DNA of 64,000 nucleotides from Enterovirga rhinocerotis (GTDB lineage: Bacteria > Pseudomonadota > Alphaproteobacteria > Rhizobiales > Beijerinckiaceae): assembly GCF_004363955.1 (NCBI RefSeq), contig NZ_SNZR01000013.1:620001-684000 (forward strand), in the 5' to 3' direction. Position 1 is the stretch's first letter, and each line of letters opens with the position of its first letter. The position numbers and the translations under genes were made by a program. The notes beneath the pieces were generated by a model. That model saw nothing but the letters and a program-made list of their open reading frames with translations. It was not told the origin of the DNA and searched no databases. Shown here in pieces: positions 53,630 through 63,927 of this stretch.

Positions 53630-53657
53630 CCCCTCTCCCCTGTCGCGGGGAGAGGGG
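53630..53657. repeat. Hairpin between the oxygenase and reductase genes
   Basis: CCCCTCTCCCC at 53630-53640 pairs with GGGGAGAGGGG at 53647-53657 (6-base loop). It lies in the gap between the two operon genes and may trim or stabilise transcript ends. The sequence also resembles short CCCTCTCCCC-type intergenic repeats common in the order. Confidence 0.55.
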
Positions 53658-53666
53658 AGCATCCGC

Positions 53667-54767
53667 CTAGGCTGCCTTGCCGATCTGCACGTCGAGGTGC
53701 TTGAGGCGAGGCAGCACCTCCTGCTTCAGCAGGCGCAGCGAATTGCGCCAGGCTTCCGGGTTGTGGGAATAGTCGAAGCCGAACACGAGCAGCGTGCCGA
53801 AGCCGCCGACCTCGTGGTAGATCTTCTCGATCTTCTCGGCCACGGTGCTCGGCGAGCCGATGATCCAGTTGTGCTTGGCGCAATACTCGACCGTCACGTC
53901 GCTGTCCGGCACGTCCGGCTCGTGCTTGAGATAGTCCTTGAAGCCGAAATGGCCGAGGAGCTGGAGGAAGTACTCACCCATCATGCGACCCATCATGTCG
54001 CCGACGGAGAGCCTCCAGGCCTCCTCGTCCGTATCGGCGACGAAGACCTCGCGCACCATGCGCCAATCCTTCCGGTTCGGCGTCCGCCCGGTCCTCGCCG
54101 CGCCGGCCATCACCGAATCCCAGTGGCTCGAGACATAGGCCGGGTTGAGGTTGAGGCTCATCGGAATGAAGCCGCGCTCGCCCGCGAGCTTGAGCGTGTC
54201 GGAGCCCTTGCTGAGGCCGGCGACGGCGATCGGCGGATGCGGGGCCTGGACCGGCTTGATGTGGGGCTTCAGGAAGTCGAACATCACCTCCGGCTTCGTC
54301 ACCGTCCAGTACTTGCCGGTATGGGTCCAGGGCGCGTCCTCGGTCCACAGCTTGAGGATGATCTCGAGGGCCTCGCGGGTCATGTCGCGGTTCTGGCCGG
54401 ACATGCCGTCGACGTTGAACATCGCCCAGTCGCTCGGCAGGCCGCTCGCCGCGACGCCGAAATTGAGCCGGCCCTCGGACAGGTGATCGAGCATCGCCAC
54501 CCGGTTCGCGAGTTCCGCCGGGTGGTGATAGGGCAGCAGGAATCCTCCCGGTCCGAGACGGATGGTCTTGGTCTCGCGGAACGCCTGGGCGAGCAGCAGG
54601 TCGGGCGCCGGATGGGGCTCCCAGGGAGCGGTATGGTGCTCGCCGACCCAGGCTTCCTGGTAGCCGAGCTCGTCGGCCCAGCGCAGCACCTGCAGGTCCC
54701 AGTCGTGGCCGTCCTTCAGGCCCCGCTCCGGCGGGTGAGAGGGCATGGTGAAATAGCCGATCTCCAT
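53667..54767 (-). CDS. LLM-class flavin monooxygenase (limonene 1,2-monooxygenase-like)
   Basis: 366 residues, TIM-barrel oxygenase of two-component type. EIGYFTMPSHPPERGLKDGH, AWVGEHHTAPWEPHPAPDLL, GPGGFLLPYHHPAELANRVA and LNFGVAASGLPSD are typical of the limonene/alkanal monooxygenase clade. GGAAGGAAA precedes ATG 54767. The operon with a flavin reductase supports a complete FMNH2-dependent system. The substrate is unknown; the neighbouring AcoR-like activator suggests a small hydrophobic or carbonyl compound. Confidence 0.92.
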   Translation of the reverse strand: MEIGYFTMPSHPPERGLKDGHDWDLQVLRWADELGYQEAWVGEHHTAPWEPHPAPDLLLAQAFRETKTIRLGPGGFLLPYHHPAELANRVAMLDHLSEGRLNFGVAASGLPSDWAMFNVDGMSGQNRDMTREALEIILKLWTEDAPWTHTGKYWTVTKPEVMFDFLKPHIKPVQAPHPPIAVAGLSKGSDTLKLAGERGFIPMSLNLNPAYVSSHWDSVMAGAARTGRTPNRKDWRMVREVFVADTDEEAWRLSVGDMMGRMMGEYFLQLLGHFGFKDYLKHEPDVPDSDVTVEYCAKHNWIIGSPSTVAEKIEKIYHEVGGFGTLLVFGFDYSHNPEAWRNSLRLLKQEVLPRLKHLDVQIGKAA

Positions 54768-54823
54768 GGAGTTTCCTTCCGTTTCTTGCCGTGGGCGCGC
54801 GTTGCAGGCGCCGGGCATAGAAC

Positions 54824-54839
54824 GGCAAGTCCTATGCCA
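54824..54839 (-). promoter_or_regulatory. Sigma54 (-24/-12) promoter
   Basis: Leftward strand reads TGGCATAGGACTTGCC: the invariant GG and GC are exactly 10 bases apart (GG-CATAGGACTT-GC), matching TGGCAY-N5-TTGC. It ends about 57 bases before the oxygenase ATG. Sequence match is direct; function follows from the adjacent sigma54 activator gene. Confidence 0.8.
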
Positions 54840-54934
54840 GCATTCGGAAGGTCGAGATGGCTTCGAAAGCCGCCGAGATCACGGCGTGACGGCTGCCTTC
54901 GTGATGAGAGAAGAGTCTGATCTGTCTTCGTCTT

Positions 54935-54971
54935 GTCTCACGTCTGAGACTTGCCGTCTCGCTCTTGAGAC
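54935..54971. promoter_or_regulatory. Tandem enhancer dyads for the sigma54 activator
   Basis: Two copies of GTCTCR-N4-TGAGAC: 54935-54950 (perfect, GTCTCA-CGTC-TGAGAC) and 54956-54971 (one mismatch, GTCTCG-CTCT-TGAGAC). Centres are 21 bases apart, two helical turns, and about 100-130 bases upstream of the -24 element. This is the standard layout of an activator's upstream sites. Confidence 0.75.
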
Positions 54972-55070
54972 AACTCGGGGCCCTGGGCTGCGAACGGCAT
55001 GGGCCGCTATCGCGCCAAGATGCTCGGCCCCGAGGGAGGCGGCCGCGAACCGGCGGGCGCGACCGCGCCC

Positions 55071-56165
55071 TTACACCCAGCCTTTCAGCTCCCGCTCCAC
55101 GACGTTGCGGATGACGTCCATCCCGCGGGGGCTGTCGTTGAGGCAAGGCAGATAGGCGAAGCGTTCGCCGCCGTTGCCCTCGAAATAGTGGCGGTTCTCG
55201 CCGTCGAGTTCCTCCAGCGTCTCGAGGCAATCGGCGGTGAAGCCGGGCGCCACGATGGCCATGCGCTTGACGCCGCTCTTGGCGAGGGCCGTCACGGTCT
55301 CGTCGGTATAGGGCCGGAGCCATTCGGCGTTGCCGAAGCGCGATTGGAAACTCAGGCGGAAGCGCTCGGCCGGCCAGCCGAAGCGGTCGCGCAACAGGCG
55401 GAAGGTCTTCACGCACTGGCAGTAATAGGGATCGCCCTTGTCGAGATATTCCTTCGGCACGCCGTGGAAGGAGACGAGAACGACCTCCGGCTCGAAATCG
55501 AGCTTCGCGAGGCTCTCGCGCATGCTCGCCTCGATCGCCTCGATATAGACCGGGTCGTCGTGCCAGGGCGGCGCGATGCGGATCGAGGGCTGCCAGCGCA
55601 TCCGGGCGAGCGCGGCGAAGACCTGATCGCAGGCCGTGGCAACCGTCGCCGCCGCATATTGCGGATAGAGCGGGACCGCGAGGATGCGGTCGCAGCCCTG
55701 GTCGAGCAGCGCCTGGATGCGGTCGGCCGTGCGTGGCAGGCCGTAGCGCATCGACCAGTCGACGACGACGCGATCGCCGAGATGCGCGAAGTCGCGCGCG
55801 AGCGATTCGGCCTGGTTGCGGGTAATGGTCTTGAGCGGGCCCTCGTTCTGCTCCGTGTTCCAGATGGAGGCGTAGTCGCGCCCCTTCGGGCCGGGCCGCT
55901 TCGTCAGGATGATGAGGTTCAGGATCGGCCACCAGATCAGACGCGACGTCTCGATCACGCGCCGGTCGGAGAGGAACTCCTTCAGATAGCGCCGCATCGA
56001 CCAGTAATCGGTCGCCTCGGGCGTTCCGAGATTCATGAGGAGGACGCCGATCCGGCCCGATCGTGCGTTCGGATGTCCGGCGGGTCGGGTGCCGACCGCC
56101 TGGCCGTCGAGGGCATTGGCGGGGAGGGGCACAGGCGGGCGCTCGGCGGGAAGCGGGTCGGTCAT
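55071..56165 (-). CDS. hemH: Ferrochelatase
   Basis: 364 residues. Inserts ferrous iron into protoporphyrin IX, the last step of protohaem synthesis. RIGVLLMNLGTPEATDYWSM with RRYLKEFLSDRRVIE opens the protein. The catalytic His is in VVLVSFHGVPKEYLDKGD, followed by PYYCQCVKTF, and the late APGFTADCLETLEELDGENR with YFEGNGGERF is characteristic. Extended N-terminus of about 35 residues relative to minimal forms. Confidence 0.97.
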   Translation of the reverse strand: MTDPLPAERPPVPLPANALDGQAVGTRPAGHPNARSGRIGVLLMNLGTPEATDYWSMRRYLKEFLSDRRVIETSRLIWWPILNLIILTKRPGPKGRDYASIWNTEQNEGPLKTITRNQAESLARDFAHLGDRVVVDWSMRYGLPRTADRIQALLDQGCDRILAVPLYPQYAAATVATACDQVFAALARMRWQPSIRIAPPWHDDPVYIEAIEASMRESLAKLDFEPEVVLVSFHGVPKEYLDKGDPYYCQCVKTFRLLRDRFGWPAERFRLSFQSRFGNAEWLRPYTDETVTALAKSGVKRMAIVAPGFTADCLETLEELDGENRHYFEGNGGERFAYLPCLNDSPRGMDVIRNVVERELKGWV

Positions 56166-56283
56166 TCTGCTCCCTTAGGGGATTTCCAATCTGCTGCCGA
56201 GGCTTGCGCGGCGGGCCGCTTCGTCGCAATCGGGCCGCGCCATCTCCCGCCGGCGCGCCGGCCCCCGTGGAAGCGACGCATCG

Positions 56284-57015
56284 ATGTCAGTCCCCGGCAG
56301 AACCGGCCCGGTCGGTGCCGCTCTCGCGACCCTTCGCGCCGATCCGCGCGCGGGCGGCTGGTGCGGGCTGCCCTTCTTCGCGAGCGGCGGCGCGGATCGG
56401 ATCGCGGCCGAGCTCGATCGAGCGGTGGCGGACGGGGCCGAACTCGCCCCCGATCCGGCGAATGTCTTCCAGGCGCTGGCCCTGACGCCGCTCGATGAGG
56501 TCAAGGCGGTGATCCTCGGCCAGGATCCCTATCCGCGGCGGGGCGATGCCCACGGTCTCGCCTTCTCCTATCGCGGCGCGCGCGCGCTGCCGCCCTCGCT
56601 CAGGGTGATCCTGCGCGAACTCGCCGAGGATACCGGCTGCGCCGTGCCGACGAGCGGAGATCTGACGGCCTGGGCGGGGCAGGGCGTCCTTCTCCTCAAT
56701 GCGGCCCTGACGACGCTCGTCGGGACGAGCGGCGCACATATGAGGCTCGGCTGGGACGCGCTGACCGACGAGGCCATCGCCGCGATCTCCGAGCGGAGGC
56801 CGGCCGTGGCCTTCCTCCTGTGGGGCGGGCCGGCCCGCGGCCGCGCCGCCCTGGTCGACCGCTCCAGACATCTCGTCGTCGAGAGCGGCCATCCCTCGCC
56901 CCTGAACCGGGCTCGGGATTTCCCGGGCACGCGCCCCTTCAGCCGCGCCAATGCCTGGCTCGAAAGCCGGGGTATCGCGCCGATCGACTGGCGGCTGGAC
57001 GGGACACTGCTCTGA
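56284..57015 (+). CDS. ung: Uracil-DNA glycosylase
   Basis: 243 residues, family 1 UDG. Catalytic water-activating GQDPYPRRGDAHGLAFS with Asp81, then LLLNAALTTLVGTSGAH, FLLWGGPARGRA, and ESGHPSPLN with the catalytic His. Removes uracil from DNA to start base excision repair. The N-terminal 55 residues are Gly/Ala-rich and variable. Confidence 0.96.
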   Translation: MSVPGRTGPVGAALATLRADPRAGGWCGLPFFASGGADRIAAELDRAVADGAELAPDPANVFQALALTPLDEVKAVILGQDPYPRRGDAHGLAFSYRGARALPPSLRVILRELAEDTGCAVPTSGDLTAWAGQGVLLLNAALTTLVGTSGAHMRLGWDALTDEAIAAISERRPAVAFLLWGGPARGRAALVDRSRHLVVESGHPSPLNRARDFPGTRPFSRANAWLESRGIAPIDWRLDGTLL

Positions 57016-57034
57016 TCCCGTCCCGGCGCGCCGG

Positions 57035-58438
<1,404 letters not shown>

Positions 58439-58587
58439 CTATTTTTTGGCCGTATTGAACAAGGATTAGACAATCGCGCGTGCTCGCCGTCGGTTTTCCT
58501 CCATCGAAAGCCGAGCGGCGTTCCGAGAGTCTCGGGGATCGGCGTGAGGTGGGCGCCGCCGACGCTTGGCGACGCCCCATCCGATCG

Positions 58588-59817
58588 TCATTTCACGAGC
58601 GGGCAGCCGCCGTCCTTCAGAGGCCGGAACGCCTCCTCGGCCGGGATCGTCGCGACGACGTTGAAATAGTCCCAGGGCTTCTTCGATTCCTCGGGCTTCT
58701 TCACCTGCAGCAGCAGCATGCGGTGGACGGCGCGCCCGTCGATGCGCAGGGTCGTCGGACCGAAGAGCGGATCGTCGAAGGTCCCGGCATCGCGCATCGC
58801 CGCGAGGACCGCGCGCCCGTCCTTGGCCGAGCCGGCTTTCTGCACCGCCGTCAGATAGGCGAGGGTGGACGAATAGGCGCCGGCCTGCGTCATGGACGGG
58901 TAACGGCCACCGTGGCGCGCGGCGAAGCGGTTGCCGAAATCGCGCGTCTTCTCGTCGAGGTCCCAATAGAAGGCCGTCGTCAGGTTCAGGCCCTGCGCCA
59001 CCTTCAGGCCGAGCGAGTGGATGTCGGTGATGAAGAGCAGCATGCCGGCGAGCTTCTGCTTGCCGTCGAGGCCGATGCCGAACTCGGCCGCCTGCTTGAT
59101 GGTGTTGATGGTGTCGGCCCCGGCATTGGTGAGGCCGATGATCTGCGCACCCGATCCCTGTGCCTGAAGGAGGTAGGAGGCGAAGTCCTTGTTCTCGAAG
59201 GGATGGCGGACGGCGCCGAGCACCTTGCCGCCATTTTCCACCACGACCGCCCCGGCGTCGCGCTCCAGCGCATGGCCGAAGGCGTAGTCGGCGGTCACGA
59301 AGAACCAGGTCTTGCCGCCGGCTTTCGTCACCGCCGCGGCCGTGCCGCGCGAGACGGCCCAGGTGTCGTAGGTCCAATGCACGGCATTGGGGCTGCAGGA
59401 CTTGCCTGTGATGTCCGAGGTCGCCGCCGCGGTGACGAGGGCGACCTTGTTCTTCTCCTGAATGACCGGGATGGTCGCGAGCGCGACGGCGCTCGTCGGC
59501 AGATCGAGGATGGCGTCGACGCCCTCGTTGTCGATCCAGCGGCGGGCGATGCCGGCCGCGATGTCGGTCTTGTTCTGGGAATCGGCGTGGACGAGGTCGA
59601 TCTTGAGCTTGTCGGCGCCGGGGCGCTTGCGGAAATCCTCGATGGCGAGCTTCGTCGCCTCGACGACGCCCATGCCGCCGATATCGGAATAGGCCCCGCC
59701 CATATCGGCGAGGATGCCGAGCTTGACCGGAATCTGCTGGGCTGTGGCGGCGGACACGGTCCAGAGAACCGAGGCCGCGCTCAGGGCGAGCACGACGGCG
59801 CGTGTACGGATCGTCAA
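58588..59817 (-). CDS. Branched-chain amino acid-type ABC substrate-binding protein
   Basis: 409 residues with a signal peptide (AVVLALSAASVLWTVSAATA). Periplasmic binding protein of the LivJ/type I family: PVKLGILADMGGAYSDIGGM, VDAILDLPTSAVALATIPVI, WFFVTADYAFGHALERDAGA, and YPSMTQAGAYSSTLAYL. Ligand unknown, probably an amino or organic acid. Permease and ATPase genes are not in the window. 'ILVPAEE' type ends are replaced by a CPLVK tail. Confidence 0.9.
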   Translation of the reverse strand: MTIRTRAVVLALSAASVLWTVSAATAQQIPVKLGILADMGGAYSDIGGMGVVEATKLAIEDFRKRPGADKLKIDLVHADSQNKTDIAAGIARRWIDNEGVDAILDLPTSAVALATIPVIQEKNKVALVTAAATSDITGKSCSPNAVHWTYDTWAVSRGTAAAVTKAGGKTWFFVTADYAFGHALERDAGAVVVENGGKVLGAVRHPFENKDFASYLLQAQGSGAQIIGLTNAGADTINTIKQAAEFGIGLDGKQKLAGMLLFITDIHSLGLKVAQGLNLTTAFYWDLDEKTRDFGNRFAARHGGRYPSMTQAGAYSSTLAYLTAVQKAGSAKDGRAVLAAMRDAGTFDDPLFGPTTLRIDGRAVHRMLLLQVKKPEESKKPWDYFNVVATIPAEEAFRPLKDGGCPLVK

Positions 59818-59968
59818 GGATCGACCTCCCTCATGGCTTCGTATCTGAAGCCCGGCTTCTTCCGGCCGGACACGAGAGGCTAGCGAGGCGCGCGAAGGGA
59901 GGCAAACGGTTGCGCAGGAGACTTAGGTCTATCTCGGGCGGGCGCCGCCGGCCGTCTCTCGACGGCGT

Positions 59969-60475
59969 TCAAGGGGAGGCGGACAGGATGCCCGATATGG
60001 TGAGAGGCCGGCCGACCTGTCGGCGGAGCTTCAGCATCGCCGCCTTCTTGAAGCGCGGGTCGCCGGACACCTCCTGTCCGACCCAGTCCGGCTTCGAAAA
60101 GGGCTGATCCTCCCGCTGCAGTTCCACCTCGGCGAGGACGATGCCCGACAGGCTGCCCTGGTAGACATCGACCTCCCACTTCAAGCCATCGTGAAACACG
60201 TTATGGCGGATCTTCTCCACCTGCTCGCCCTGGCAGACGCTGCGAAGCATCTCGTCCGCGTCGTCGCTCGGGATCTCGTACTCGAACTCCAGCCGGCCGA
60301 GCCCCTTGCGCGGCCCTTTCACCGTGAGCCATGCGCGCTCCCCGTCCAGGCGCACACGAACCTTGCTGGTATGGTAGGGGCCGACGAGCCCGTCCCTCAG
60401 CAGCCGGCCACCGACTGCCGCCGCGCGCCAGCCGTCGTGGGCGACCAGGAACTTCCGCTCGATCTCGAACAGCAT
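59969..60475 (-). CDS. CYTH domain protein (triphosphate tunnel metalloenzyme)
   Basis: 168 residues. The MLFEIERKFLV N-terminus carries the ExExK motif (Glu4, Glu6, Lys8). KVRVRLDGERAWLTVKGPRK, GRLEFEYEIP, KWEVDVYQGSLSGIVLAEVE and PAWVG-like DWVGQEVSGDPRFKKAAM complete the eight-strand tunnel. Bacterial stand-alone CYTH proteins hydrolyse inorganic triphosphate or related compounds. Confidence 0.92.
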   Translation of the reverse strand: MLFEIERKFLVAHDGWRAAAVGGRLLRDGLVGPYHTSKVRVRLDGERAWLTVKGPRKGLGRLEFEYEIPSDDADEMLRSVCQGEQVEKIRHNVFHDGLKWEVDVYQGSLSGIVLAEVELQREDQPFSKPDWVGQEVSGDPRFKKAAMLKLRRQVGRPLTISGILSASP

Positions 60476-60556
60476 CGTCTCGGCTATAGCGTCGTCTCTC
60501 GTCGCGGCCCAGGGCGAATGCGGCCTCGGCCGCAAAGCGGCTCGCCGTGACGGCTC

Positions 60557-61525
60557 TCAGGACCGGAGGGCGAGGGTGCTTGCCGATCGTCGAGGCAGCG
60601 TCCCATCCGCGATGAACGCCTCGACCTCTGACCGCTTCGGGCTCGTCGCCACCGCGCCTTGTCCGAGAGTCTTGAGGGCGGCGGCAGCATTGCCGTACGC
60701 GGCCGCCTCAAAGGGATCGCCATGGCGGAGCCACTCGGCGAGGAAGGCACCGCCGAAGCAATCGCCGGCGCCCGTGGCATCGACCGCGTCGACCCGTCGC
60801 GGCGGGATGCCGCGGCGCTCCTGCGGCGTCGCGACGAAGACGCCGTCCCGGCCGAGCGTCATCACGACGAGCCGGCAGCCGAGGCCGAGGTAGAAATCGG
60901 CGATCTCGTCGGGTGTCTGAAGGCCGGTGAGCTCGCGCGCATCGTCGAGGCTCGGCCGGGCGATGTCGGCCCCGGCCATGGCGGCGTTGATGACGGCGCG
61001 GGCTCGGTCGAGCGGCCAGAGGGCCGGCCGATAGTTCGTATCGTAGCTGACGAGGGTATCGTGGGCCCGCGCATGGGCGATGGCCGCGAAGACGGCATCG
61101 GCCGCGCTCGAGGAGATGCCCTGGCTGATCCCCGAGACATGGATCAGCCGAGCCCGGCCGATCGCATCGAGCGGCAGGTCTTCGGGCGTGACGCGGCTCG
61201 CGGCGGACCCGTCCCGCAGATAGCTGAACGCGTGGCCGTCCTCGCCGTAGCTGATGACGTAGAGGCCGGTCTTCGTCCCCTTCGGCGAGCGGACCGTCGA
61301 GCGGTCGATCCCCTCGCGGTCCCAGAGATCGCGGAAGGCGTGTCCGAACCGATCGTCGCCCAGATGGCTGAAGATCCCGACCCGCGCTCCCGTCCGGGCG
61401 GCGGAGATGGCGAGGTTCGAAATGTCCCCGCCGAAGCCCGGTCGGTAGACCCGCTCGCCGCCGATCTCGGCTTCCGCCAGTTCGTAGAGGGGCTCGCCGA
61501 TGGCGAGGATGTCGAGAGCACTCAT
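60557..61525 (-). CDS. PfkB-family sugar kinase, KDG kinase-like
   Basis: 322 residues. N-terminal ILAIGEPLYELAEAEIGGER, GGDISNLAISAARTGARVGI, GDDRFGHAFRDLWDREGIDR and C-terminal DAVDATGAGDCFGGAFLAEW, with GAGD anion hole and catalytic Asp. Closest in layout to 2-keto-3-deoxygluconate kinases. It sits 4 bases from the FAD-linked oxidase upstream, so both are likely expressed together. Confidence 0.88.
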   Translation of the reverse strand: MSALDILAIGEPLYELAEAEIGGERVYRPGFGGDISNLAISAARTGARVGIFSHLGDDRFGHAFRDLWDREGIDRSTVRSPKGTKTGLYVISYGEDGHAFSYLRDGSAASRVTPEDLPLDAIGRARLIHVSGISQGISSSAADAVFAAIAHARAHDTLVSYDTNYRPALWPLDRARAVINAAMAGADIARPSLDDARELTGLQTPDEIADFYLGLGCRLVVMTLGRDGVFVATPQERRGIPPRRVDAVDATGAGDCFGGAFLAEWLRHGDPFEAAAYGNAAAALKTLGQGAVATSPKRSEVEAFIADGTLPRRSASTLALRS

Positions 61526-61529
61526 CGGG

Positions 61530-63008
61530 TCAACCGGTCTTGCCGAGCGGGATCGCGGGCGGCAGGTCGTCTCCGATCCGGAGCACCTTGCCGGGATTGA
61601 GGATGTTCTGCGGGTCGAGGACGCCCTTGATCCGCGCCATGAGGTCGAGGGCGACCGGGTCCTTGTAATGGGGCAGTTCGTCCCGCTTCAGGAGGCCGAT
61701 CCCGTGTTCGGCCGAGATCGAGCCGTCCATTCCCTGGACGATGCCGTGGACGACCTCGTTGAATCGCTCCCAGGCCGCGAGGAACTCCGCCCGCTCCATC
61801 CCCACGGGCTGGCTGATGTTGAAATGGATGTTGCCGTCGCCGACATGGCCGAAGCCGAGCGGCCGGGCGCCCGGCATGACCGCGCGGCAGGCTGCGCCGG
61901 CCGTCTCGATGAACTCGGCGACGCGCGAGACCGGCACCGAGACGTCGTGCTTGATCGAGCCGCCCTCGAAGCGCTGGGTCTCGGAGATGCGCTCGCGCAG
62001 CAGCCACAGCGCGTTCCGCTGCGCCTCGGAGGCGGTGATGGTCGCGTCCTCGAGGCGGCCAGCCTCGATCTCCTGCGACAGGATCGTCTCCAGCATGCCC
62101 GTCAGGTCGGCATCGCCGCGGGGGGAGGCGAGCTCGATCAGGGCGTAGGAGTGATGCGCCTCGGCGAGAGGCTTCGCCGCGTCGGGCGCGTGCTTCAGCA
62201 CGATCTCGAGGGCGAAACGCGGCAGGTATTCGAAGGCGACGAGAGATTCGCCGGCCTCGGCGCGCAGGCGCGAGAAGACCGCGAGCGCGGCCTCCGTCGA
62301 GCCGCAGCCGATGAAGGCCGTCGCCTGCGCCCGCACGGCCGGGAACAGCTTCAGCACCGCCGCCGTGATGATCCCGAGCGTGCCCTCGGAGCCGACGAAG
62401 AGGTGGCGGAGATCGTAGCCGGTATTGTCCTTGCGCAGGCCCTTGAGGCCGTTCCAGACCTGCCCGTCGGCGAGGACGACCTCGAGGCCGAGCATCAACT
62501 CGCGAGCATTGCCGTAGCGGAGCACGGCCGTGCCGCCCGCGTTGGTTGCGAGATTGCCCCCGATCCGGCAGGAGCCCTCGGAGGGAAGAGAGAGCGGGAA
62601 GAGCAGGCCGTGATCGGCCGCGGCCTGCTGGACGTCGGCGAGGACGCAGCCGGCCTCGACCGTCATCGTGGCGTTGAGCGGATCGACCGCGCGGACGCGG
62701 TTCATGCGCGCGAGCGACAGGACGATGCCGCCGAAGGGAACGCCCGCCCCGACGAGCCCGGTATTGCCCCCGTGGGGCACGACCGGAACGCGGGAAGCCG
62801 CACAGGCCTTCGCCACCTCCGCGACCTCGGCGGTCGAGCCGGGCCTCACGAGCGCGACGGCGCGGCCCTGCCAGATCCCGCGCTCCTCGCGCAGATGGAG
62901 GGCGAGATCATCCGCGTCGGTCAGGACGTGAGCCGGGCCGACGATCCGCGTCAGCGCGTCGAGAAACGCATCCGGAACGGCGGGAGGCGGCGATGCGAGG
63001 GTCGTCAT
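61530..63008 (-). CDS. FAD-linked D-2-hydroxyacid dehydrogenase (D-2-hydroxyglutarate/D-lactate type)
   Basis: About 492 residues. FAD_binding_4 motifs PVVPHGGNTGLVGAGVPFGG, PSEGSCRIGGNLATNAGGTA, LRKDNTGYDLRHLFVGSEGT, and the FAD-oxidase C domain with PLGFGHVGDGNIHFNISQP and SAEHGIGLLKRD, ending DPQNILNPGKVL. Strongest resemblance is to the D-2-hydroxyglutarate dehydrogenase group; GlcD is a relative. It could also pair with GlcE/GlcF 53 kb away. ATG 63008 preferred over GTG 63017. Confidence 0.9.
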   Translation of the reverse strand: MTTLASPPPAVPDAFLDALTRIVGPAHVLTDADDLALHLREERGIWQGRAVALVRPGSTAEVAEVAKACAASRVPVVPHGGNTGLVGAGVPFGGIVLSLARMNRVRAVDPLNATMTVEAGCVLADVQQAAADHGLLFPLSLPSEGSCRIGGNLATNAGGTAVLRYGNARELMLGLEVVLADGQVWNGLKGLRKDNTGYDLRHLFVGSEGTLGIITAAVLKLFPAVRAQATAFIGCGSTEAALAVFSRLRAEAGESLVAFEYLPRFALEIVLKHAPDAAKPLAEAHHSYALIELASPRGDADLTGMLETILSQEIEAGRLEDATITASEAQRNALWLLRERISETQRFEGGSIKHDVSVPVSRVAEFIETAGAACRAVMPGARPLGFGHVGDGNIHFNISQPVGMERAEFLAAWERFNEVVHGIVQGMDGSISAEHGIGLLKRDELPHYKDPVALDLMARIKGVLDPQNILNPGKVLRIGDDLPPAIPLGKTG

Positions 63009-63075
63009 CGGCGACACATCGCGCGATGTCGTCGTGCGGGCAATGGGGATTCGATCGTCCCGAAAAGCCGGCGCC

Positions 63076-63927
63076 TCAGCCGCGGAACATGCCCTGGAGG
63101 CGCGACAGGCCCTGGCTCGCCGTCTGGTTCCCCTGGTCGATGCCCTTGGCGCGCTGGTAGCTCTCGATGGCCTCCGCCCGCTTGTCGAGCCGTTCGAGGG
63201 CTACCCCGCGATGCGCCCAGCTATCGGCGTCGCGTTGGTTCACGTTGAGGGCGGCGTTGAAGTCCTCGACGGCCTTGTCGAACTGGCCGAGCGCGATCAG
63301 GCTCTGGCCGCGGCCCGCATAGGGCGCCGACACATAGGCGTTGCGGTCGACGGCGGCGCCGAAATCGATCACCGCCTCGCGATGGCGGCCCATGCGCTGA
63401 TGGACGAGGCCGCGAGCATGCAGCGCCTCGGCCGATTCGGGCAGGAGGCGGATCGCCTGGTCTAGATCGGCGAGCGCCGCGTCGGACTGGCCCTTGGCGC
63501 GATAGAGATTGGCGCGGCCGATATAGGCGGGCCCGTAATTCGCGTTGGCCTGGATGGCGCTCGTGAAATCCGCGAGGGCCTGCTCGCTGCGGCCGGTCTG
63601 GCGATAGGCGAGGGCGCGGTTCGTGTAGGCGGCTGCGCTGTTCGGATCGAGTTGCAGGGCCTTGTTGAAATCGGCCAGCGCTTCGGAGTAGCGGCCCGCG
63701 CGGGCATAGGCCGCGCCGCGGGTGTTGTAGGCCGAGGCGTCGCCCGGATTGCGGGAGATGACGTCGGTCAGCGATTCGATATTGACGGCCGTCGAGCCCG
63801 ACTCGTCACGCTCGACGACGGCGATGCCCGGTGCGCGGGCAACCCGGCTCCCCGTCTCACACCCTGCGACCGCGACGGTCAGGACGGCAGCAGCCAGGCA
63901 TCCGGCTCGGCCCATCCAACGCGACAT
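63076..63927 (-). CDS. TPR-repeat lipoprotein
   Basis: About 283 residues. A lipoprotein signal ends in VAVAGCETG (lipobox AGC). Six or so tetratricopeptide repeats follow, for example AYNTRGAAYARAGRYSEALA, AYTNRALAYRQTGRSEQALA, and ALHARGLVHQRMGRHREAVI. Anchored to the envelope, probably as a protein-interaction scaffold. The start was placed at ATG 63927 with a GGGGTGG upstream; a GTG at 63936 is in frame. Confidence 0.88.
   Translation of the reverse strand: MSRWMGRAGCLAAAVLTVAVAGCETGSRVARAPGIAVVERDESGSTAVNIESLTDVISRNPGDASAYNTRGAAYARAGRYSEALADFNKALQLDPNSAAAYTNRALAYRQTGRSEQALADFTSAIQANANYGPAYIGRANLYRAKGQSDAALADLDQAIRLLPESAEALHARGLVHQRMGRHREAVIDFGAAVDRNAYVSAPYAGRGQSLIALGQFDKAVEDFNAALNVNQRDADSWAHRGVALERLDKRAEAIESYQRAKGIDQGNQTASQGLSRLQGMFRG

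Larger units (their letters stand above)
54768..55070. other. Control region of the flavin monooxygenase operon
   Basis: 303 bases between the oxygenase start and the end of hemH. No gene found. It holds the sigma54-like promoter (54824-54839) and the two upstream dyads (54935-54971), listed separately. Confidence 0.75.
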
